Shown: positions 11,501 to 21,063 of the stretch, piece by piece
Layout of the letters: each line of letters opens with the position of its first letter
Position numbering within the stretch: the stretch's first letter is position 1
NCBI RefSeq assembly: GCF_910592395.1
Contig: NC_088324.1
Coordinates: 15,156,953 to 15,216,952, forward strand
Length of the DNA: 60,000 bases
Reading direction: 5' to 3'
From: Lineus longissimus
Lineage: Eukaryota > Nemertea > Pilidiophora > Heteronemertea > Lineidae
Program-made: the position numbers and the translations under genes
Notes under the pieces: model-generated
What the model saw: the letters and a program-made list of their open reading frames with translations, nothing else
What the model was told of the DNA's origin: nothing
Databases searched by the model: none

Positions 11501-12814
11501 GTCTTCGACCCTAGGTAAGCTGTAAGCATCGCGAACTGTGCGACTGTTCAAACGCCTATAATCACAAGTTAAACGCAAAGAACCATTTCGCTTCCGACAT
11601 AGGACGATAGGCGAAGCGTACGGACTAGAAGAATCCCTAATGACACCAGCATCCAGTAACCCTTGAATGTGCTGACGCGCATCCTCAATGTCTGCGGGTG
11701 GAATGGGACGAGATCTTTCCCTAAATGGACGAGAATCCGACAAGTTAATCTCGTGCTCAACATCTATGGCCTCCCCAAAATCCATGTCATGTTTTGAGAA
11801 AATGTGATCGTATTCCTTCAACAAAGACAGTGCTCTATCCTTCCACTCAGACGAAAGTGATGGATCAAATGAGTCATGATCAAACGGAAATTTGGAATCC
11901 TCAGTCTGGGGAACCTCACCAGACTTCTCAGCAATAGTGGAAACATTGCATGTAGCATCCCCCAAACCCATATCATTCGCAGTATCCTTTCCAACAGGAC
12001 AAACCCACTGAGGCAAGAACAACTCCGCGATGACGGTTTTAGGCTGAATTGTGATTGTGCGCTCTGATAAATTCCGTACAGGGACTCTAATCTTTGGCCT
12101 AACTGTGCCTGGAATTGTCAATAGGGCACTCTCTACAAACAAACCTCCCTGAATTCGTGTATCCTCGCTGTGATCGAGATACGCAGGATATGGACTCTTT
12201 GCACCTTTAACATTCGCTATACAGGACACAAAGGCTGATGCGCCAGGTTCTAAGGTGACGCCCTTGTCGCCTAAAATCCTAACCTTACCCAGACGACCAG
12301 TCTCACGATCACAAAAAGACGCCGAAACCTTTACAGAATGGTGCAACTTCTGCACCGAACCAGGTAACTTCGAAAGTTCACCAGGACAATTCCTCAAGAT
12401 GTTCGTCCCAACCAACACAGGGACATCCTTCGAATACTGGGTGTCCGGACAGACGAAAACAAGTGAACTCCCAGCCTGAGACAGGGAATCAGATTGTAAA
12501 GCACCAGGAAAATGTACAACGGCCTCTATAAACCCGAGATAAGGAATGAGATGACCACCTGCACCAGTGATGTTGACAATACAGTCCAACCCTCGTAACT
12601 CGTATGTGACCGCCAAGTGCTTCCTATAAAAACTCTCAGACACGGTGCTGACTTGCGACCCGCTGTCGATCAAACACTTGGCGCCAACACCACCTATGAA
12701 TAACTGAGATTCCAACCGCTCCCCTATTAAACGAGAGAGCAAGTCTCTAGAATCAGACTGATGGGCAACATCACCCTGGGCCTGCGCTTTGCCCGAAGCG
12801 CAAACCCCAGTTAG
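8522..12814 (-). CDS. pol: Retrotransposon Pol polyprotein
   Basis: Enzymatic polyprotein of the element, in the -1 frame relative to gag and open without a stop from the gag overlap to 8522. Numbered from the TTG at 12742 (1,406 residues). Aspartic protease: LIDSG, catalytic Asp about 26. Reverse transcriptase about 350-545, with STMDL (Asp 429) and FLDD (Asp 493-494) for the YxDD box. RNase H about 650-775, with HTDAS and DADGLSR. Integrase: zinc-binding H939-x4-H944 and C971-x2-C974, catalytic triad D1005, D1064, E1100 (DD35E). A GPY/F-like module follows at about 1200-1290, then an acidic and basic C-terminal tail without a chromodomain. All key catalytic residues are present. Pol has no ATG of its own near its start, consistent with expression only as a Gag-Pol fusion. 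Confidence 0.96.
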   Translation of the reverse strand, partial: LTGVCASGKAQAQGDVAHQSDSRDLLSRLIGERLESQLFIGGVGAKCLIDSGSQVSTVSESFYRKHLAVTYELRGLDCIVNITGAGGHLIPYLGFIEAVVHFPGALQSDSLSQAGSSLVFVCPDTQYSKDVPVLVGTNILRNCPGELSKLPGSVQKLHHSVKVSASFCDRETGRLGKVRILGDKGVTLEPGASAFVSCIANVKGAKSPYPAYLDHSEDTRIQGGLFVESALLTIPGTVRPKIRVPVRNLSERTITIQPKTVIAELFLPQWVCPVGKDTANDMGLGDATCNVSTIAEKSGEVPQTEDSKFPFDHDSFDPSLSSEWKDRALSLLKEYDHIFSKHDMDFGEAIDVEHEINLSDSRPFRERSRPIPPADIEDARQHIQGLLDAGVIRDSSSPYASPIVLCRKRNGSLRLTCDYRRLNSRTVRDAYSLPRVEDAFTKLSGCKWFSTMDLKSSYYQVRMKPSDSSKTAFICPLGFYEWVRMPQGISNAPSTFQRLIEKCVGNMNLREVLAFLDDLIVFSATLEEHEARLRKVFERLSKFKLKLSPEKCSFFRRMVKYLGHMISERGVETDPSKVSAVKDWPRPSNMRELKSFLSFCGYYRRFVKDFSKIADPLNALLTGYVCRKSNDKIGTDHQAVKVPFGESWTAQCEQAFTTLKGQLVEAPTLIVADYTKPYELHTDASGIGLGAALYQERDGRLHPICYASRSLKPSEKKYPAHKLEFLALKWAVCDKFHDFLYGANFRVITDNNPLTYVLSTAKLDATGHRWLAELANYDFTISYRAGSKNADADGLSRIPHGEDGELDPDQVRENRRIASLLDRVQHMDSEVVEATQFSTFAEVSTSVMEADGIPAIETIPVCSAVMQDIESQQFPSLTLGELRDAQMGDDGIRKIRGITLSKQMPSPTQRKAESKEVQTMLRSHKSFVLNDGVLYKKSTLSDRSVVRLVVPKSLRLRALKGVHDDVGHFGPDRTTALARSRVYWPNMEQDVVGHCRQCKNCVLRKTPEQHCAPMGALQSNGPMDLVCIDFLSLESDRSGRSDVLVITDHFTRFSRAVATKNQTTKQVASVLYKDFFLDFGFPTRLHSDRGASFTSSLAKELASLVGVKGSLTTPYHPQGNGQVERFNKTLIEMLGTLDEPKKVEWSKHLKPLVHAYNCTRNDATGYSPFELMFGRQVRLPIDWYFQLPYQDLNENGGTTSTYVKDLRKTLDQAYQLASENSQKRNKSNKQRYDKKVRQSTLAVGDRVLVRNVSIRGKHKLANRWLPDPHIVESHPGGEASLVYRVRREDGHGRVRTLHLLLPCGFLPLTDVHTPNPKLKEKVAPPPLEPTSQEDGGEHNSVLDDESSDSDIEEHAYVRPQPESTESESEEDEEQRGRPARRKQPPDRFQYWQPGNPLLNQQGIDTNEQTAKPDKMVMLYHILDKLERITQ
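12776..12810 (-). promoter_or_regulatory. Stem-loop downstream of the frameshift site
   Basis: Directly after the gag stop the minus strand can fold into a two-part stem: outer CTGGG (12810-12806) with CCCAG (12780-12776), and inner TGCGCTT (12802-12796) with AAGCGCA (12789-12783) around the loop CGGGCA. It begins 3 nt after the slippery heptamer, about where frameshift stimulators sit. Pairing was read by eye; a pseudoknot is possible but not shown. Confidence 0.75.
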
Positions 12815-13839
12815 TTTCCCTGGTTTTGGCGGGAACTCCTCTCGGCTCGCTCCAACAACTTTTGCTGGACTAGCTGAGCATTTGGCTGCCCTGTGCAGTC
12901 AGACATATAATGTGAGTCTAAGCCACATCGATAACAAAAACCTCGTTGCTTCTGTCTTCCTACAGGCGCCGGCGGCTGATCTCTTCCCCGGGGCCTATTC
13001 TCAGGTGGGGCTTTGTCTCGTGCTCTCCCTCGTCCCGCACCATTGGACGGAGCAAATCCCTTCATCGTGTCAACAAGTGTCTTCGTGTGAGCGTTGAGGG
13101 CTTGTGCAAAGACGTCGCTTAGCTTCTCAATATCTGATTTCTCCGGCAAAGCAGTTGCGGCAGCTGACTTTACATGGGCAACCTTGCTTTTCTTGGACTC
13201 GCCTGGCTCGTTCTGGCGGGATATTCTGTCAGTCTTTTCCTTTTTCTTCAGTTCTGCTGCTTTTACTGCCGAGAACAAAGCGCAGAACCCTGGGAACTTA
13301 TCCGGCTGCGACTCAATGTTAAGGCCTTGGAGCAGTAAGTCGTCGCAGCAACCCCGACAAAATTGTTTCCGTAGCGATGAATGTTCGGCTTCTGTTGAGA
13401 TTTCTTTTGTGTCAATGACTTGACGCAACAAGCGTTGCAGCCGCTGAAGGAAATCAGCACAAGTCTCATCCTTGCGCTGAACAGAATCGTAAAACCTCAT
13501 CAAAAGGCTATGGCCATCCGAAGGTGGACCATAAGCGACCTGCAAGACCTGAAGGATCTCTTCGAATGAAGCGTCAGGGCCTAAACTCCTGACCAAACCA
13601 GCAGCAGGTTGGACCAGACTCTGTACCACTATAGATATTTTAACATCCGCTTCCAGTCCTACCTCATCTTTGATCTTTTCAGCCTGGAACTTCCAGGAAT
13701 CAAAGTCAAGTTCGCCAGAAGATGGGGACTTTTTTCCAGAAAAAGATTTTAGACGCCTCATCAAGGCCCGCTCATCAACCCTGCGCTGAGCGACGGCAGG
13801 ACCACCTCCCACAGCTCCATTGTCATCATCCCCAGCCAT
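12811..13839 (-). CDS. gag: Retrotransposon Gag (capsid/nucleocapsid)
   Basis: Structural protein of the Ty3/gypsy element, expected to assemble the particle and package element RNA. The first ATG (13839) gives 342 residues starting MAGDDDNGAV and has A at -3 and G at +4; the frame is open further upstream, but only with a GTG. The middle is a helical capsid-like region (DFDSWKFQAEKI near residues 44-55, then FYDSVQRKDETCADFLQRLQ), resembling Ty3/gypsy and PNMA-type gags. A single CCHC zinc knuckle, CYRCGLDSHYMSDC (C-x2-C-x4-H-x4-C), lies at about residues 302-315, followed by a short basic, Gln-rich tail. The frame stops at TAA 12813-12811, directly after a GGGAAAC slippery heptamer, so Gag-Pol is expected by -1 frameshifting. 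Confidence 0.93.
   Translation of the reverse strand: MAGDDDNGAVGGGPAVAQRRVDERALMRRLKSFSGKKSPSSGELDFDSWKFQAEKIKDEVGLEADVKISIVVQSLVQPAAGLVRSLGPDASFEEILQVLQVAYGPPSDGHSLLMRFYDSVQRKDETCADFLQRLQRLLRQVIDTKEISTEAEHSSLRKQFCRGCCDDLLLQGLNIESQPDKFPGFCALFSAVKAAELKKKEKTDRISRQNEPGESKKSKVAHVKSAAATALPEKSDIEKLSDVFAQALNAHTKTLVDTMKGFAPSNGAGRGRARDKAPPENRPRGRDQPPAPVGRQKQRGFCYRCGLDSHYMSDCTGQPNAQLVQQKLLERAERSSRQNQGN
12814..12820 (-). promoter_or_regulatory. -1 ribosomal frameshift slippery site GGGAAAC
   Basis: In the gag frame the minus strand reads G GGA AAC and then the TAA stop, a canonical X XXY YYZ heptamer. Slipping back one base places ribosomes in the pol frame, which is open at this point. The same heptamer is established for PEG10 and PNMA3 (Ma3), two domesticated Ty3/gypsy genes. 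Confidence 0.88.
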
Positions 13840-14333
13840 ATTGTGAAAAAAGTGGGATACCTGGGCAACACCATAAGGGTAAAAAAACACTGACTGGGTC
13901 ACTGCACAATGCTACCTGTGAAAATCCTGGGAGTATAATTACAGTACTCCCTATTTGAAACCAGTAAAACCTCTACACCTAAGTTGCATTTCTAAAGGAC
14001 CCAGGAAGCAATCCTACAAACAATGCCAGCGGCACTTCTCAGAAGTCAACCTGATACAAAGGACTCAAAGTACCTAGGATTCAACCGCACCCGACAAAGG
14101 CTGACCATGCCGAAAAACTACAATGGCCCTTATACAAATAATCCAAGGTGGCTCAAACAAAATGGAGCACATACCATTGAACTTAAAATCTGATGAAGAC
14201 AAGAATGTGTGTGTTTCGAAATACCACTCTCAACATTATGGATTAATGCCTGCTTGTACAGAGAGGGTTGTACAAGTTTGACCAGATCAATCCACCTCTA
14301 ATTTTAACGGGACAAAACATTTGAAAATATTAT
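13840..14333 (-). other. Retrotransposon 5' leader
   Basis: Untranslated leader between the primer-binding site and the gag ATG, where packaging and dimerisation signals normally sit. No specific motif was recognised. The gag frame is open back to 13902 through a GTG, but there is no in-frame ATG upstream of 13839. Confidence 0.6.
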
Positions 14334-14351
14334 GCCCCACGTTGGGCGCCA
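14334..14351 (-). other. Primer-binding site (tRNA-Lys1,2 type)
   Basis: Four bases inside the 5' LTR the minus strand reads TGGCGCCCAACGTGGGGC. This is the 18-nt complement of the 3' end of tRNA-Lys1,2, the primer used by visna virus and Mason-Pfizer monkey virus. Reverse transcription of the element is therefore expected to start from a lysine tRNA. Confidence 0.92.
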
Positions 14352-14355
14352 AATT

Positions 14356-14986
14356 TGTAGCCACACTTAGCCTTCAAGCTCAACGTGTGGTGGGGTTCAA
14401 ACACACTAAAAAAGGGAACACGCACAACTTCTTGTCTAAATCTATCATTGTTAAAACATGTCAATACAAGGGGTTAATAATCATAACTTATGTACAACAT
14501 TAATACTTAATTGAACTATTGAAACATTGTCCTTCCAATCGCCGGAATAGATGAACCTTAAAGTCTGGCAGTACCGCGCACAGGTACTACACATGAATGA
14601 TCAACGCGAAAGGATAATGTCCGCGCGCGCGACGCGAGTATGCATACGCGAGGGCCCTATATATATATAATGGTAACGAAGAAGCTCTCACCAGCTGAAC
14701 GGTCCGATCGTATCCGACATATCCATTATACCTCCGAAACTCTGTATAAAAACTGACTCTCACAAGCCTTAACCACACATCTCGTATATATACGTCTAAG
14801 CGCCGAGCAGACACGTCTTGCCTCTCCCTGTTCCTCCGAACAACAACGTTCTTGAAAATCATGTATAACAAATTGCAAAAGATACATAAAGAGCCAATTG
14901 TTCTCTTAATCTTAAGCTGACCCCGGCCAAGGGCGCAATGTTCCCTGGGGGTATAATCATGTACCCCCAGAAGTAGCATGGCTACA
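14356..14986 (-). repeat. 5' LTR of the retrotransposon
   Basis: A 631-bp copy identical to 6554-7184 at every position I compared, in the same orientation. It drives element transcription leftward on the minus strand. The TATA-like run lies near 14659-14669, and the 9-bp-stem hairpin is repeated at 14945-14970. The right edge abuts the target duplication CATA at 14987-14990. Confidence 0.97.
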
Positions 14987-16755
14987 CATAGAGTTGGATC
15001 AATGCCAGTGTTGACGAGGAGTAGAGAGCCTTCCGGAGAATATTTCTGATCTGAGTATGAGATAAAGTCAGACAATGTAAGGCCCCACGATAATTTTTCT
15101 GGAGCATTGGTAGTTTTCTGTAAAAACATAGCATGACTGGCATTCTCAATACTTACTATCCTGATATTAAACGAGTCCTTACACTTTAATCTACATTGTG
15201 CTTGAATTTACTGCTCTCCTGGGCAAAATATATTACCCATACCCAAGATTTTATCGATACGTTTCCTACTTAATGCAGCTAATAGTGCATGTAGCAGTAA
15301 GCAATGCATTCCCTATGGTTTCAAACCTATCAGCCATGAACATACCATATTGGAAAATAAAATGAAGTACATCCTATTTTATCCTCCAAGGAAATTACTC
15401 AGTTTGTGCTATTTGGGTGTCTTTTTGTTTGACAGAGATGCAACGCATGGAGGCGTCATCTGGGACGTCATGCCTACTGAATCCAAAAGAGGATATCTTC
15501 CAATCTGCTCATTTTGTAAGCGTGTTTTACATTAAGGAAATGTTCACAGGCTTGTGTTTTAGGAGACTGCATAGTTATATTTTTGGAAGCAACATCTCAT
15601 TTTGCCATTGTTTAGGAAAATAAGGCCAGAATACGAATACAAAGCCCGTCAGTGCTCTTTGGTGCATCGAAGCATCCAAGCCCCACCTTGGGTCCCAGCC
15701 TATTTCTCATTGTGTTCATCACAGACAACTAATGAAAAATCGTGTGCGAAGACCAGCTGAGATCGATTTCATCTGCATCTAATTCCCGCCCCGGGTCTTC
15801 GCCAAAGTCGCCTTTCTTCATCACAGACAACTGATAAATAATGGTGTGCGAACGACCCTTAACATCCTTGTAATCTGCCGCGAAAGTCAATCGCTGGGTT
15901 CAATTATCCCCTTCAAGTACATCTTGGTCGCATTCACATCACTTGTAATCAGATCAATCCGTTATTTTTGAACGATTTGGCGCAATCAACGACTCAGGAT
16001 GATCGATGCCCGCTTTGGAAGCTGGATATCGTCCATTAGAATTGAATAGGATATATGCAGTGATTCATGGCCATGAGAAAACTGCGCCACACTCCATCAT
16101 CAACCAATGGCCGGGGTTCAAAGTTGTCGAACCTGTCGCCAGTACTCATCTACGTGACAGTCACTAACTACGGGAAGAAATTCATGTTGACCAGCTTTCA
16201 CCGTGTCCCCATGCCTCTGGCCAACCACCGAGAGACGGTCCATCCCCAAGCACGCTGTATCCTAATATTTCCCCGCAAGCAACTTTGGTAAGTGATCCTT
16301 CCGATCGGATCTAGCTATGGTAAAGGAAATCGTTACTGAGCAAGGTTTATCGGTCTCCGTTTACAAGCAGATGAAATCCATTCACGAGCAGGCGTATGAT
16401 GAGAATATCTCCAATATCATTCCATTGTTAGTCTCATCCATTCGGTGCGTCACGTCCATTCAAACTAATATCAATTGGGAGCAAGATGAAGCCAAATGGA
16501 AAGTAAAGATTCTCCAGGATGCGGTGCATTGTGTCCAATGACAAATACGGACATAGCATCCTTGAAACAGCATGTTTTCTTGGTTAGATTGTTCAACTTG
16601 CCTTCCTGTCAATCCCCGGATTCACATTTACCACAAGCGTAGTAAAGTTGTATCCGTATCTGATTCACATTTACTAAATGTATGATAGCCGCATCCGTAC
16701 GCAGAAGGAGTTTGACTGATTAACACATTGATGTACAGAGGTTCAATAGTACTGC

Positions 16756-16846
16756 CTGAACAAAAGTTTGCAGGTAATTTACTGAACAATAGTTTGCAGG
16801 TATTTTACTGAACAAAAGTTTGCAGGTATTTTACTGAACAATAGCT
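16756..16846. repeat. 26-bp tandem repeat, about 3.5 copies
   Basis: Units CTGAACAAAAGTTTGCAGGT plus AATTTA or ATTTTA repeat at 16756, 16782 and 16808, with a partial copy at 16834. Alternating copies carry AAAAG or AATAG, suggesting growth by a 52-bp double unit. Confidence 0.88.
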
Positions 16847-19800
16847 TACTTTATTTTTCTCAACAACTCTTTACAAGTATTGCTACAAGACATGTTGTGT
16901 CTGCTTCTGACTGGCTTTTCTGATTTCTCAACGGTTTCTTGACTTTCCTGAAAAACGTCCGACATTGTCCGACTTTTCCCTGAAAGGTCGGATTTCTAAA
17001 AACCTGTGAAAAATACCATGGCTTCCCAAAATAGGGCAATAAAGATCAGAGGGTGACGTTGAATAGGGTTAATGTTGTTCTCCTATAGGTCACTGAATGC
17101 AGGATCGAGTTTTAGAGCAGAAAGTAATTTGTAGGAGATACATCGCATACAATAACTCCTGAAGGTCAAGCTCGAAAAATTGTGAAAGTAAAGCCGGACA
17201 CGGAAAGTGATAATATCCCGTTCATGAAAAAACATACTGTGATGCACCTTTTGGACAACAGCTGTTGATAGTTTATAATGTCAGCTAACCTTTAGTCAGA
17301 CTAGGTCTTTTCATCTTTTAAGGGAAATTATATAGAGAATATTTCATATTTAATTGTCATATAACTAACCATTTAATCATGAAGTCAAAAAATCAATTAT
17401 CTTTTGTGTCTGTTTAACATTCTTGAAAAATACCCCCTACCCCTCATCATCTCCTCTGGTAGGCCCCGCCTACATTCCCCTTCCCTTGGGTTCTGATATT
17501 ACATGATGCCCCACGAAACAGTACGATACAGAAGAGAAATCTCGATGACCTAATTTGAATGCAGTACTAGGACCTTGACTCAAGGGTTGAGACTCGTCCT
17601 TGAAAGGGTGCCCCTCGTCTGACGTATGAGACCAGGAAACTGCGAGACACAATTGGTTAATCCTCATCACGACCTGACTTCCCTCCAGTACTGTGGTCTA
17701 TTGTTATGCTCAATGTGGTGAGCCAACCCAGTGGAAATGTCGCCTTTATTCTCCATGTGGCTGAGATGTCTGCTGATTCCGATAATCCTGTATCAGGGTA
17801 GAGCGGTGGTGGGCAGATAGACACGAAACATTCATTGATATCTGAACTGTACCAGTTATCAAAAGGACGAATATACTGACTATGAGGCTCTTGATTCATT
17901 GTTCACGTGCTTTCAGAGACTCATACAAGCATGTTTTGCTATCCATTCACTCAACACTGACAAGTTCAATCCAGGCTGCACCCAAGAAAGGTTTTCCACG
18001 TGCGTTGACGAAATTGATAACACGTCCTGATTAATTTGCTCTTCCATTCTGTTCTATACAGTCCCACACAACGCTCGTTCCATCATCATAACCACTGACC
18101 ACAATCACTGCAGTACAATCAACAGTACATGCCGCGGTTGCGTACATTGACGATGATTGTCGGTCGTTTCGGAGAGAGAGGCATGTCCAGCCTTGAAATG
18201 AGGCTACAAGATAAAGGATAGGAAGGAAATGGCCGCCAAATGGCTCCTTAATCTGAAGCTAGGATCAGACCACTAATGGCCGCAGCCACTTAAGTTATTT
18301 GCAAAGGGCTGTTATAGTGGTTCTCAGACCAGGCGAACGCCCACCATGACACCAGAGCTGGACCTACGATGGATGGTATTTCGATTGCGATATTACTCTT
18401 ACATGTCATAAGCTTTTTATCATTTTCTCAAAGACTCAATAGACGCAGTTGGAACGCAGAGAATAGCATTCCGCGAAGTTACTATTTATAGCTCACAAGG
18501 TCATTTGCATAAGATATTGATGACGTTTTAGTCACGTGACAGTCGGACATCGACACTTATTTCTACGCATTTGAGCTTATTTCAAAGTCAATTATCTTTG
18601 ACCCTGCATTGTTTTTAGCATGAATGATACCATAGAGTCAGAGAGAGAAATATTCAGAACAATTATGTAGTATTTCCAACACTCGGACATGTGCCAGATT
18701 GAATCTAACTGCCCTAGTTAGAAAGCCTGAATCCATTACGAAACCGCATGTTTGTCCGACATTGCCTGTAATTCAGCGATGGGGAAATAGAGGGCAGCAG
18801 CTGCAGTGACGTCGTCTTCGCGGAATGCTATTCAAAAAAGTCTATATTGAAAGATTAGTCCTTCTAATATCGCCCTATAGACTAAAGTATATAGCGATTT
18901 GTGTTTTTCGCAAGACTAGAATGTTCACAAGATCGGAGGAAATACGAAATTTTAGTGAAAATATCGCGGTAACACAATAAAGACTAATTGTAACTACTGC
19001 TACAGTGTCCCTTGAGGAGCTGGGAAACTATGCTACAAAGATTAGATGTAAAATTACAATTCACTTGGGTAACGGGTGACAAATTGTCAGGACAAGAGTT
19101 TATGATGGTGTTTTTATCCAACTCTGCGGGCATGCCTGTCTGTTATCAAAAAAGCTGAGATAGCAAAGGGGTGAGTTGAAGTGACTCCGTGGGTGTGTCT
19201 GTCTGTTCTTATAGTTCGTGACAGAACCCATTGGCCATAAAGGAGCAGAGGCGAGTGAAATGCAGTCAGTTTGCTATTTACCGTGGTGAAAATGAGACGC
19301 GTTTTCCCGAAGGGCATGCTGTCCCAGATAAGCATCAGGCCCTAAACAAAGCGCACTAATTGTAGGATCGGTCCGGTTTTCCCAAGTGTCCTGATGAACT
19401 TTTGTAAGCAGCAAGTAAAGAAATGATACAAGACTGCATTGCCTCTGTTTCCCCACCTCTCAGCCAACAGCCCAATCCGACACCTTTCGGATTCCTTTGA
19501 TCTTTCCGTCTTAGACATTTGAGAAGAGCCAAGGTGCTTCGGGAAATATTGACATTTTATCAGAGTATCAGGCTTCAAATCCAGGCAACTGTTTCTCAAA
19601 CACCTAACGTGCCTGATGGAGAAATACGGAATTCACCTCCAATCTGGTTTAATATTTCAAAGGGCCGGTTGCTGTTCCCAAGGGTACAATGGGGTCCTTT
19701 GTAAAAGCAGCTAAGTACAGCTTAACTTAATCATTACCTCAAGAGAATAGGTCATTGTTAATGAAAATACCATTTGACAGTTCAGCGAGCACATTGGAAA

Positions 19801-21009
19801 CAGTAGAAGCCTGTTTGTTTACTGGGTATGTATTCAATGAAAGTGTATGTTCATGTCAATAACAGTAAGTGAAGACAAAATAAGCCGTGAGATTCACATT
19901 GCCGAATTGACTTTTATCATTACAAGTAAAGAAGTTTAGGAAATTATGATGTGGGCAGAAGGAAATATCAGTTGTCTTGTATAAAAGTGAGATATCCTCA
20001 AGAAACACAGTCTTTCTAATAAACCTAATGGATGCTGGGACCATTTCCTGAATGTAACACCCATACCATTTCATCAACACCCTGCCAATGTCTGACAGAA
20101 TTTAATTTCCGATTGCGACACATGTTTTTACGACACTGACGTCCGGTCAACATTGTGACACTTCCGTCATCTTCCAAACCATTTCAATTTTGCCGGGTCA
20201 TTCCACTACGTAAACAAAAGCAGAAGAAATGGATACAAGAATAAACATGGAGACAATGGAGAATCTCGCGCTGGATGATTGAATTTCTTTTCGTTTCTTC
20301 ACGGGTGAGAAAACTTGTTTACGAGGTCAGTGAGACACTGGTTAATTTCCTCGGTTTCTCTGATGACTTTACGCCCGGTGACTGATGGAACATTGTGGGT
20401 AATGAAGAATCCTCAGATGATATGAAAGATGTCACGTCATGTTCCTGTCACCAGTGACTCACATAAGAAATTGGCTGGAAGTGGTGGCAATCAGCAAACT
20501 GTAAGAAACCCGCTGGCTGTACGGAAGATGAATGATGTTACACGAACGGGGTTTACAAATGGCTCGCTGGGAAGCGAGATGTCATCCCTGGTACGGACAG
20601 GTTGTTTGTCCATCTTACTTTTATGTCATAGTTTACATAAAGAAGCTATCCTGGTCGCATAATTGTGTAACAAACAAAAGCCGACGATTTCCTGCCAGCA
20701 AACCCGATGAACAATCTTGTTTGTTCTCGATAATGGCCAGGTGCATTCTTCCCCAACCTGTACTTTAATTTACATTTGGCTATTGGTAAGGGTTTTGACA
20801 TAGACGGAATCGTGTTTTTGTTGGTAGAGGACTATTTTTCGCTATTAGGCACACTCTTTCTCTCGTTTGTTTTTTCCCTTCTAACCATCCTCGCTCTTGA
20901 CAGAGCAGAGGAATATGTCTGCGAGATCAGGATGCAGAGGATTGTTTTATTCAAGAAAACAAACGTCTTCTTTCATGGCATACTGTGGTCAAAGACTTAA
21001 ACGACATTA

Positions 21010-21054
<45 letters not shown>

Positions 21055-21063
21055 TACTACTAC
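21010..21063. repeat. (ACT)n trinucleotide microsatellite
   Basis: About 18 consecutive TAC/ACT triplets with one TTC interruption. A short frame reads it as polythreonine, but there is no sign of a gene. Confidence 0.97.

Larger units (their letters stand above)
6554..14986 (-). mobile_element. Full-length Ty3/gypsy LTR retrotransposon
   Basis: An 8,433-bp element read on the minus strand: 5' LTR 14986-14356, primer-binding site 14351-14334, gag 13839-12811, pol 12814-8522, a 1.3-kb untranslated tail, polypurine tract 7194-7185 and 3' LTR 7184-6554. It is flanked by the 4-bp target duplication CATA (6550-6553 and 14987-14990). Pol order is protease, reverse transcriptase, RNase H, integrase, which assigns it to Ty3/gypsy (Metaviridae) rather than copia. 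No envelope-like or chromodomain frame was seen. The two LTRs are base-for-base identical by eye and gag and pol are uninterrupted, so the copy is young and possibly competent. I do not assign a clade; the gag resembles the gag lineage that gave rise to vertebrate PNMA genes, but that is inference. Confidence 0.96.
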
